From UMGS1840 sp964537245 (lineage in GTDB: Bacteria; Bacillota; Clostridia; UMGS1840), in contig CAZHZL010000098.1 of NCBI GenBank assembly GCA_964537245.1, positions 1-7,210 on the forward strand: DNA of 7,210 nucleotides, in the 5' to 3' direction. The position numbers were made by a program, and so were the translations under genes. Below the pieces are notes generated by a model. That model saw only the letters and a program-made list of their open reading frames with translations, made no database searches and had not been told where the DNA came from. Below, piece by piece: positions 1-4,772 of the stretch (position 1 is its first letter; each line of letters opens with the position of its first letter).

Positions 1-204
1 TCAAAAGAAATCACAACTGTTGGTTCATGGGTATATACACTTCGTGATTATGCAACAACCTTCGATTTCTTAAAGAGAGCTAAGGGAATTGGTTTACCGC
101 TTGAAAAGCTTATAACACACAGATTCCCACTTGATAAAATCAATGAAGCTCATGAAACTAACCTCAAAATGGAAGGCTTAAAAATTGCAATTATCAATGA
201 ATAA
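1..204 (+). CDS. Zinc-type medium-chain alcohol dehydrogenase, C-terminal fragment
   Basis: Only the last 67 residues are present; the 5' end lies outside the window. The frame is open from base 1 to the TAA at 202-204. The fragment reads GSWVYTLRDYATTFDFLKRA early on, then an LITHRFPLDKINEAHE segment, and ends in GLKIAIINE. This is the usual C-terminal layout of the medium-chain dehydrogenase/reductase family, where a helix and the 'I-THRFPLD-INEAHE' segment close the Rossmann and catalytic domains. The catalytic zinc ligands would be upstream and cannot be checked. In fucose/rhamnose microcompartment loci an alcohol dehydrogenase sits just before the shell genes and reduces propionaldehyde to propanol, or lactaldehyde to propanediol, while recycling NAD+. 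That role is inferred from context. The next gene starts 24 bases downstream, so the two are probably co-transcribed. Family assignment is fairly sure; substrate is not. Confidence 0.8.
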   Translation, partial: SKEITTVGSWVYTLRDYATTFDFLKRAKGIGLPLEKLITHRFPLDKINEAHETNLKMEGLKIAIINE

Positions 205-228
205 AAGCCTTTAGGGAGGATGTGAATT

Positions 229-723
229 ATGAACGCATTGGGAATGGTTGAGGTTTTCGGCTTTACAACTGCAATATGCTGTGCAGACATAGCGGCAAAA
301 GCGGCTGATGTTAAAATTATTGCTCTTGACAAAAACAAGCCATTAAACGGTGATGACGCTTTGGTGCCTCTTATTATGAATGTTAAAATAGAGGGCAGCG
401 TTGCGGCTGTTGAGGAAGCAGTAAATGCAGCAAAGGCGCACGCAGTATCAAAAAATCTTTTTGTTACATCTCATGTTATTCCGCGTCCGGGTATCGGCAC
501 TGAAAAGCTTGCTGTGATAAGTGATGTCGGCAGAGACAGATGGATTGAAGAAAAGAAAGCTGAGAAAAAGGTTGAACAAAAGCCTGAGAAAACTGAAACA
601 GTAAAAGAAGAAAAGCAGATTGGACTTTCTGAAATAGCTGAAGTTAAGACCGAAGCTAAGGTTGAAGAGAATCCGCCTGCACCAAAAAAGCCGAGAGGCA
701 GAAAACCTAAAACAGACAAATAG
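229..723 (+). CDS. BMC-H shell protein with long charged C-terminal extension
   Basis: This is a 164-residue shell protein. Residues 1-90 form a BMC domain: it opens with NALGMVEVFGFTTAICCADI and ends with the SHVIPRP signature at about 81-87. The pore-loop region (about 35-47, KNKPLNGDDALVP) is longer and more acidic than the KIGSG loop of PduA-type hexamers. Residues C17 and C18 are adjacent. After residue 100 comes a roughly 60-residue tail very rich in Lys and Glu, probably disordered or helical, ending in KKPRGRKPKTDK, which resembles an AT-hook (P-R-G-R core). Typical BMC-H proteins are about 90 residues, so the tail is an addition. It has no cysteine motif, unlike the Fe-S tail known in PduK. 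The start is set by AGGGAGG 8-9 bases upstream of the ATG. It should assemble as a hexamer in the shell; the function of the tail is unknown. Confidence 0.88.
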   Translation: MNALGMVEVFGFTTAICCADIAAKAADVKIIALDKNKPLNGDDALVPLIMNVKIEGSVAAVEEAVNAAKAHAVSKNLFVTSHVIPRPGIGTEKLAVISDVGRDRWIEEKKAEKKVEQKPEKTETVKEEKQIGLSEIAEVKTEAKVEENPPAPKKPRGRKPKTDK

Positions 724-724
724 G

Positions 725-754
725 TTAAAAATAAATAAGTTTAAAAATTATATT
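725..754 (+). promoter_or_regulatory. Weak candidate internal promoter before the main hexamer gene
   Basis: TTAAAA at 725-730 and TATATT at 749-754 are 18 bases apart in a 71-base, very AT-rich gap. The -10 match is good (5 of 6) and the -35 match is modest (4 of 6). AT-rich DNA makes such matches by chance, so this is a weak call. If real, it would add transcription of the bulk shell hexamers above that of the upstream genes. Confidence 0.25.
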
Positions 755-761
755 ATATAGA

Positions 762-778
762 AGGTATTAAAAATACCT
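762..778 (+). promoter_or_regulatory. Short 5' stem-loop just upstream of the hexamer ribosome binding site
   Basis: AGGTATT (762-768) pairs perfectly with AATACCT (772-778) around an AAA loop, a 7-bp stem. The GGGAGG ribosome binding site at 781-786 follows only two bases later and is left unpaired. Such a placement can keep a binding site open or protect an mRNA 5' end. The structure is directly visible; the function is inferred. Confidence 0.35.
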
Positions 779-781
779 CAG

Positions 782-1062
782 GGAGGAAAAAATTATGAAT
801 TTCGAAGCATTAGGAATGGTAGAAACAAGAGGACTCGTAGCTGCGATCGAAGCTGCAGACGCTATGGTTAAAGCTGCAAATGTTACATTAATCGGAACAG
901 AAAAAATCGGTTCAGGATTAGTAAGCGTTATGGTTAGAGGCGATGTTGGTGCTGTTAAAGCTGCAACAGAAGCAGGCTCACAGGCTGCTGCAAGACTTGG
1001 TGAAATCGTTGCTGTACATGTAATCCCAAGACCACATCAGGATGTTGAACTCATTCTTCCAA
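782..1062 (+). repeat. Direct repeat copy 1 (281 bp), covering hexamer gene and its ribosome binding site
   Basis: Aligned to 1485-1765 at a constant offset of 703 bases, this block differs at three positions only: 819 and 821 (GTA versus ATC, Val to Ile at residue 9) and 845 (silent). Positions 846-1062 are identical across 217 bases. Identity begins at the ribosome binding site and stops abruptly in the last codons. Confidence 0.95.
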
Positions 1063-1082
1063 CACTCAAAGCATCTAAGTAA
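795..1082 (+). CDS. pduA: PduA/PduJ-type BMC-H shell hexamer, copy 1
   Basis: This is a 95-residue protein with a single BMC domain that spans almost its whole length and closely resembles PduA: ALGMVETRGLVAAIEAADAM at the N-terminus, KIGSG pore loop at 37-41 with S40 at the pore position, and HVIPRPH at 75-81. The edge residues K26, N29 and R79, known in PduA to mediate hexamer-to-hexamer tiling, are all present. It should form flat hexamers making up most of the shell facets, with a small polar pore for substrates such as propanediol. A strong GGGAGG site lies 8 bases before the ATG. Its isoleucine codons are mostly ATC (5 of 6), unlike the ATA/ATT-rich neighbours, which suggests high expression. 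It is nearly identical to the gene at 1498-1776, and only the last residues differ (TLKASK here). Confidence 0.96.
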   Translation: MNFEALGMVETRGLVAAIEAADAMVKAANVTLIGTEKIGSGLVSVMVRGDVGAVKAATEAGSQAAARLGEIVAVHVIPRPHQDVELILPTLKASK

Positions 1083-1093
1083 TTTAGACAAAA

Positions 1094-1125
1094 CAGACTG
1101 TGGCAGAAAAATCTGTCGCAGTCTG
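1094..1125 (+). promoter_or_regulatory. Intercistronic 13-bp stem-loop between hexamer genes
   Basis: Arms 1094-1106 (CAGACTGTGGCAG) and 1113-1125 (CTGTCGCAGTCTG) pair along all 13 positions with two G-U pairs and a 6-base AAAAAT loop. It begins 11 bases after the stop codon of the upstream hexamer gene. No T-run follows, so it is not a standard intrinsic terminator. The G-U pairs fit an RNA structure rather than a DNA palindrome. A likely role is protecting the 3' end of the upstream hexamer transcript or partly attenuating read-through. Confidence 0.65.
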
Positions 1126-1158
1126 CTACCAAACTAAACAGTAAGCGAGGGAAAGCTG

Positions 1159-1452
1159 ATGTATGAAGCTATTGGCTTGTTAGAGGTTCAGTCTTTGGTA
1201 GCAGCAATCGAAGGACTTGATACTATGGTAAAAACTGCTGATGTAAGGCTCGTTCATATTGAACGCAGACTTGGCGGAAGAATGGTATCGATTGTTGTGG
1301 CAGGAAGCGTTTCTGCTGTAAAATCTGCAACAGAAGCCGGCTCACAGGCTGCTGCAAAAGTCGGAAAAGTCAAATGCTGCGAAGTCATTGCAAGACCTCA
1401 CAGTGAAGTGACAAAATTTTTAAAAGGGTACGACAACCCTGCAAATTTATAA
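1159..1452 (+). CDS. Divergent BMC-H shell hexamer with arginine-rich pore loop
   Basis: This is a 97-residue, single-domain BMC-H protein: EAIGLLEVQSLVAAIEGLDTM at the start and EVIARPHSEV near the end, with a short DNPANL tail. Edge lysine K25 matches K26 of PduA, but PduA N29 corresponds to D28 here. The pore loop reads RRLGGRM at 36-42 in place of KIGSGL, one residue longer and carrying three arginines, so its pore should be more positive than that of the flanking hexamers. The remaining core (SATEAGSQAAAKVG) is close to them, so it can probably mix into the same facets. The ribosome binding site GAGGGA lies about 6-10 bases before the ATG. It sits between the two near-identical hexamer genes in the same operon. 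Isoleucine codons are mainly ATT, unlike those neighbours. The pore's cargo is not known; an anionic metabolite is an inference. Confidence 0.94.
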   Translation: MYEAIGLLEVQSLVAAIEGLDTMVKTADVRLVHIERRLGGRMVSIVVAGSVSAVKSATEAGSQAAAKVGKVKCCEVIARPHSEVTKFLKGYDNPANL

Positions 1453-1484
1453 AAGTGTAAAATACATTGATAAATAAAAATACA

Positions 1485-1765
1485 GGAGGAAAAAATTATG
1501 AATTTCGAAGCATTAGGAATGATCGAAACAAGAGGACTCGTAGCTGCAATCGAAGCTGCAGACGCTATGGTTAAAGCTGCAAATGTTACATTAATCGGAA
1601 CAGAAAAAATCGGTTCAGGATTAGTAAGCGTTATGGTTAGAGGCGATGTTGGTGCTGTTAAAGCTGCAACAGAAGCAGGCTCACAGGCTGCTGCAAGACT
1701 TGGTGAAATCGTTGCTGTACATGTAATCCCAAGACCACATCAGGATGTTGAACTCATTCTTCCAA
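1485..1765 (+). repeat. Direct repeat copy 2 (281 bp)
   Basis: Second copy of the block at 782-1062 in the same orientation, with three mismatches over 281 bases. The shared part starts at GGAGG of the ribosome binding site and ends within the codons after the ILP motif. The copies flank the divergent hexamer gene, so recombination between them would delete 703 bases including that gene. Confidence 0.95.
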
Positions 1766-1776
1766 AAATTAAATAA
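1498..1776 (+). CDS. pduA: PduA/PduJ-type BMC-H shell hexamer, copy 2
   Basis: This is a 92-residue BMC-H protein identical to the product of 795-1082 through residue 89, apart from I9 in place of V9, then ending KIK instead of TLKASK. All PduA hallmarks are kept: KIGSG pore loop with S40, K26/N29/R79 edge residues, and HVIPRPH. It is expected to form the same bulk facet hexamers. The ATG is set by a strong GGAGG 8 bases upstream (1485-1489), itself part of the duplicated block. ATC isoleucine codons again dominate. Two copies in one operon probably raise hexamer dosage, as with the PduA/PduJ pair in classical pdu operons, although those two have diverged and these have not. The lack of silent changes suggests recent duplication or gene conversion. 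Confidence 0.96.
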   Translation: MNFEALGMIETRGLVAAIEAADAMVKAANVTLIGTEKIGSGLVSVMVRGDVGAVKAATEAGSQAAARLGEIVAVHVIPRPHQDVELILPKIK

Positions 1777-1795
1777 TATTTAATTTCACAAAAAA

Positions 1796-1838
1796 TTAAA
1801 CGGGTTGAAGCTGTTTTTTCGGCTTCGACCCGGTTTAA
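1796..1838 (+). promoter_or_regulatory. Strong intercistronic stem-loop separating shell hexamer genes from pduL
   Basis: Arms 1796-1813 and 1820-1838 form an uninterrupted 12-bp GC-rich inner stem (GGGTTGAAGCTG with CGGCTTCGACCC, two G-U pairs) around a TTTTTT loop. It is extended outward by six more pairs with one bulged G. It begins 20 bases after the hexamer stop codon and ends 30 bases before the pduL start. On the + strand it is followed by A-rich sequence, not a T-run, so it is not an ordinary terminator for the operon. On the - strand it is followed by TTTTTT and could stop antisense transcription. It may stabilise the hexamer mRNA 3' end and lower the expression of genes downstream. 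Confidence 0.75.
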
Positions 1839-1857
1839 GAATTAAAAAAAGAAATAC

Positions 1858-1863
1858 AGGTGA
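1858..1863 (+). promoter_or_regulatory. pduL: Ribosome binding site deciding the pduL start
   Basis: AGGTGA at 1858-1863 lies 5 bases before the ATG at 1869. An in-frame GTG at 1860 falls inside this site and so is not the likely start. Confidence 0.75.
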
Positions 1864-1868
1864 AGAAA

Positions 1869-2537
1869 ATGGCAAATAATGACGCGTTGATTTCTGCAGT
1901 TGTTGCGGAAGTTATGAAATCTATGAATAACAGTGATGACAAAGTTTGTAATGAAGTTAAAATTGACGGCGAAATAAAAGTAGGAGTTTCTCAGAGACAT
2001 ATTCATTTGTCGAGAGAAGACTTGGATATTCTTTTCGGAAAGGGCTATGAGCTTACATTGTTAAAGCCGCTTATGGGAAAAGAATTTGCGTCTAAAGAGG
2101 TTGTAACCTTAGTCGGAAAATCTCTTAAGCCTATCGAAAATGTAAGAGTATTGGGACCTGTAAGAAAGAATACACAGGTTGAAATTTCAAGAACTGATAC
2201 TTTTGTTCTTAAAGTAAGCCCTCCTGTAAGACCGTCAGGCGAGGTTGCCGGCTCAGAAAGAATAGTTGTTGTCGGTCCTAAAGGTACTGTATATCTTAAA
2301 GAAGGCGTTATAATCGCAAACAGACATATTCATATGCCTCCATGTGTTGCCGAACAGTACAATCTTAAGGATAACGACTATGTGGATGTTGTAGTTGACG
2401 GCGAAAAACCGACAAAATTCTACGATGTTCAGATCCGTGTAAGAGAAGATTTTGAAGCAGAGATGCACATTGATACTGATGACGCGAACTCATCTGCTCT
2501 CAGAAACGGAGATAAAGTAAGAATTATTACAAAATAA
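1869..2537 (+). CDS. pduL: PduL-type phosphate propanoyltransferase (phosphotransacylase)
   Basis: PduL converts propionyl-CoA and phosphate to propionyl-phosphate and CoA inside the microcompartment, recycling CoA for the aldehyde dehydrogenase and leading to ATP through a kinase. The protein has 222 residues from the ATG. Residues 4-20 (about NDALISAVVAEVMKSMN) form a predicted amphipathic helix typical of a BMC encapsulation peptide, followed by a polar linker. The two repeated beta-barrel halves carry the family metal-binding motifs: QRHIHLS (H44, H46) and NRHIHMPP (H153, H155). The family motif MHIDTDDAN lies near the end. Its length is slightly above that of classical PduL (about 210), mainly through the N-terminal extension. 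An in-frame GTG nine bases upstream would overlap the ribosome binding site and is less likely as the start. It sits 16 bases before the pentamer gene. Confidence 0.96.
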   Translation: MANNDALISAVVAEVMKSMNNSDDKVCNEVKIDGEIKVGVSQRHIHLSREDLDILFGKGYELTLLKPLMGKEFASKEVVTLVGKSLKPIENVRVLGPVRKNTQVEISRTDTFVLKVSPPVRPSGEVAGSERIVVVGPKGTVYLKEGVIIANRHIHMPPCVAEQYNLKDNDYVDVVVDGEKPTKFYDVQIRVREDFEAEMHIDTDDANSSALRNGDKVRIITK

Positions 2538-2553
2538 TAAGGAATGAATTAAT

Positions 2554-2820
2554 ATGGTTATTGGTAAAATTACCGGTTCAATTGTATCAACAAGAAAGCT
2601 TGACAGCTTGGTTGGCTATAAGCTTATGGTGGTAAAATTGAGCGGAAACGATAAAAAAACCGACGAATATGTGGTTGCAATCGACACTCTCGGTTCCGGA
2701 ATTAACGATACAGTTCTGGTTACAGTAGGTGACAGCGCAAGATTTGGTTGTGATAATTTTGAAGTACCCGTTGACGCTGTAATTGTCGGAATTGTGGATC
2801 AATCCAATTATTCAAAATAA
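2554..2820 (+). CDS. eutN: BMC-P pentameric vertex protein (EutN/CcmL/PduN family)
   Basis: This is an 88-residue protein that starts MVIGKITGSIVSTRKLDSLVG, the standard opening of EutN/CcmL proteins, and has the conserved core DTLGSGINDTVLVTVGDSAR and the C-terminal DAVIVGIVDQ. Family members form pentamers that cap the vertices of the polyhedral shell; only about 12 pentamers are needed per shell. Its length is normal for the family. The ATG is preceded by a moderate AAGGAA site, weaker than those of the hexamer genes, which fits the low copy number needed. It is 16 bases downstream of pduL and is followed by a 53-base gap containing a stem-loop. The family call is very secure. PduN could equally serve as the name. 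Confidence 0.95.
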   Translation: MVIGKITGSIVSTRKLDSLVGYKLMVVKLSGNDKKTDEYVVAIDTLGSGINDTVLVTVGDSARFGCDNFEVPVDAVIVGIVDQSNYSK

Positions 2821-2835
2821 AATGGAAAATCAGGT

Positions 2836-2858
2836 GCGTCTTTTATGTAAAAAGACGC
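2836..2858 (+). promoter_or_regulatory. Stem-loop directly upstream of the pduS ribosome binding site
   Basis: GCGTCTTTT (2836-2844) pairs perfectly with AAAAGACGC (2850-2858) around a 5-base ATGTA loop, and two G-T wobbles may extend it outward. It ends 4 bases before the weak AGGT ribosome binding site (2863-2866) of pduS. No T-run follows on the + strand. It may separate the expression of shell genes from that of the redox genes or limit pduS translation. Confidence 0.55.
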
Positions 2859-2873
2859 GTTCAGGTATAGATT

Positions 2874-4187
2874 ATGCAAGACTTAAAGAAAATGATACTT
2901 GGGGCAGGTGTTGTCGGCGCCGGAGGTGCCGGATTTCCAACCCATGTAAAATTTGGTGAAAACATAGAGACCGTTCTAATAAACGGTGCTGAATGTGAGC
3001 CGCTTGCAAAAACGGATTTATATCTTTTGAAGGAATATTCAAAAGAGCTTGAAGAAACCTTGAATTATATTGTGGAAAAGGTTGGCGCGAAAAGAGGAGT
3101 CATCGGTATAAAAATGCATACCGGAGAAGCTCTCGGAATTGCTGATGGAACACAGAATAAAAAGGTAAGCTACAAGCACCTTCCCGATATTTATCCGGCA
3201 GGTGATGAAATTATTCTTATAAAGGAAGCTCTTGACCTAAATGTTCCCGGCGGAAATCTTCCTATTTCTGTCGGTGTAGTGGTTTTGAATGTTGAAACAC
3301 TTTTCAATATCAAAAATGCACTTGAAGGAAAAGCAGTTTATGAGAAATTTCTAACTGTTGGCGGTGAGACAGGAAAAACATATGTAACTAAAGTTCCTGT
3401 TGGAACTCCCGTTAAACATATTTTTGACAGTTTAGGCATAAAAATCCCGTCACATTGTGAAGTGCTTGACGGCGGTCCTATGATGGGAAATATTATAAAT
3501 CCCGATACTGCTGTCGTTACAAAAACAACGAAGGCATTACTTTTGATAGATGAGAATACTCTATGTATAAAAATTAAGAAAAAAAATCTCAGCCGGGCGA
3601 TTAATCAGGCATCGTCAAATTGCTGCAGTTGCCGTATGTGCACAGATTTATGTCCACGTTATCTTATGGGATATCCGATAGAGCCTCATAAAATAATTTC
3701 AACGGTTGCAAACAGCGTTGCCGATACAAAAACCTTTATGGGAAGCTTTTATTGCTCAAACTGCGGTGTGTGCAGGACTGTTGCCTGTCCGCAGAATTTA
3801 ATTCCGTCTGTTGTTTTTTCGAGAGTTAAAAACGAGCTTTCAAAGCATGGCGTTCGTGCAAATGTTATGAAAACAACTACACCGTCACCGCTTCGTGAAT
3901 ACAGAAAAATTCCTGTTTCGCGTGTCGTTGCAAGACTTGGTGTAAAAAAATATGACAGAGATACTTTTGAAAAAGTAGAAATTCCTGCTTCTTCAAATGT
4001 GATATTACCGCTTAAGATGCATATCGGTGCTCCATGCGTAAGCGTAGTCAAGGCAGGAGATAAGGTGAAGGAAGGTCAGCTTATTGCAAAGGCTCCCGAA
4101 AATGCTTTGGGAACTTCTCTTCATTCATCTGTAACCGGTACTGTTAAAGAGGTAAGCGAAAGCGGTATCGTAATCAACAGAGACTAA
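2874..4187 (+). CDS. pduS: PduS-like RnfC-family flavin/iron-sulfur oxidoreductase
   Basis: This is a 437-residue protein, close to the roughly 450 of PduS. Residues 10-24 carry the glycine-rich GAGGAGFPTH signature of the RnfC/Nqo1 NADH- and FMN-binding fold, followed by NGAECEPLAKTD. Two 4Fe-4S motifs follow: C250-x2-C253-x2-C256-x3-C260-P and C294-x2-C297-x2-C300-x4-C305-P. The C-terminus (about 380-437) holds the barrel-sandwich segment HIGAPCVSVVKAGDKVKEGQ. In B12-dependent pdu systems PduS reduces cobalamin using NADH. Here the rest of the locus points to a glycyl-radical pathway without B12, so the electron acceptor is uncertain; NAD+ regeneration through PduT is a reasonable inference. 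The ATG is preceded by only a weak AGGT site. It sits 24 bases before pduT, its known partner. Confidence 0.93.
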   Translation: MQDLKKMILGAGVVGAGGAGFPTHVKFGENIETVLINGAECEPLAKTDLYLLKEYSKELEETLNYIVEKVGAKRGVIGIKMHTGEALGIADGTQNKKVSYKHLPDIYPAGDEIILIKEALDLNVPGGNLPISVGVVVLNVETLFNIKNALEGKAVYEKFLTVGGETGKTYVTKVPVGTPVKHIFDSLGIKIPSHCEVLDGGPMMGNIINPDTAVVTKTTKALLLIDENTLCIKIKKKNLSRAINQASSNCCSCRMCTDLCPRYLMGYPIEPHKIISTVANSVADTKTFMGSFYCSNCGVCRTVACPQNLIPSVVFSRVKNELSKHGVRANVMKTTTPSPLREYRKIPVSRVVARLGVKKYDRDTFEKVEIPASSNVILPLKMHIGAPCVSVVKAGDKVKEGQLIAKAPENALGTSLHSSVTGTVKEVSESGIVINRD

Positions 4188-4211
4188 ATTTTATAAAAAG
4201 GAGTCATAACT

Positions 4212-4757
4212 GTGGTTTCAATTGGTGTTATAGAAATTAGTAATATTGTTAAAGGATATGTGGCTTGTGACAATATCCTGAAAGCTACAAAAATCGAGAT
4301 GGTTATGGCACAGCCTATATGTCCGGGAAAATTTGTTATGATTTTCGGCGGAACAATATCATCAATAGATACAGCCTGTGCGTATGTGAGTGAAAATTTC
4401 TCGGAATATATACTCGATATACAGAAATTCGGAAATATAGATAAGCGCGTGTTTGACGGTCTTAACGGTGCCTGTGCCGGTGACGGAAAAGGAGCTTTGG
4501 GACTTGTAGAAACATTTACTGCTGCGTCATGTATTCTGGCAGCAGACGCTATGCTGAAGGCTGCAAATGTTGAACTTTCTGAAATCAGAATTGCGCGTGG
4601 CATGGGGGGGAAATCCTATGTTGCAGTATGCGGAAGTGTTGGAGCAGTCAATGCTGCAGTTGAAGCGGGAGCGATTAACTCCACGGAAAGCGGAACGCTG
4701 GTCGATAAGGCTGTTATTGCTTCTCCGCATGAGGATTTGTGGCAGTACATACAATAA
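4212..4757 (+). CDS. pduT: PduT-like tandem-domain BMC-T shell protein with Fe-S pore
   Basis: This 181-residue protein, near the 184 of PduT, has two BMC domains: about residues 3-80 (VSIGVIEISNIVKGYVACDN) and about 94-178 (GALGLVETFTAASCILAADAM to VIASPHEDLW). It should form trimers that mimic a hexamer. The first domain contains QPICPGKF with C37 at the place of PduT Cys38, which in PduT binds a 4Fe-4S cluster at the trimer pore. This supports electron transfer across the shell together with PduS, encoded immediately upstream. The GTG start is preceded by AAAAGGAG 8 bases upstream, so the GTG is well supported. The second-domain pore loop is encoded by a run of seven G (4604-4610), unusual for this AT-rich DNA. 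It appears to be the last shell gene in the operon. Confidence 0.95.
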   Translation: MVSIGVIEISNIVKGYVACDNILKATKIEMVMAQPICPGKFVMIFGGTISSIDTACAYVSENFSEYILDIQKFGNIDKRVFDGLNGACAGDGKGALGLVETFTAASCILAADAMLKAANVELSEIRIARGMGGKSYVAVCGSVGAVNAAVEAGAINSTESGTLVDKAVIASPHEDLWQYIQ

Positions 4758-4772
4758 ATATTCCGGCATGTG

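Noticed and set aside
229..723. PduK-like Fe-S C-terminal domain in the tailed shell protein
   Set aside because: The extension contains no cysteines, so it cannot carry a cysteine-bound Fe-S cluster.
782..1765. The repeat pair as ends of a mobile element
   Set aside because: The repeats are coding copies of a shell gene, with no transposase, terminal inverted repeats or target duplication around them.
1796..1838. Operon-ending intrinsic terminator on the + strand
   Set aside because: No T-run follows the stem on the + strand, and the genes on both sides belong to the same microcompartment operon.
1860..1868. GTG start for PduL nine bases before the ATG
   Set aside because: The GTG is part of the AGGTGA ribosome binding site that serves the ATG at 1869.
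4184..4603. 139-codon open frame on the - strand
   Set aside because: It lies opposite the certain PduT gene, has no family resemblance and no clear ribosome binding site; it is a shadow frame.
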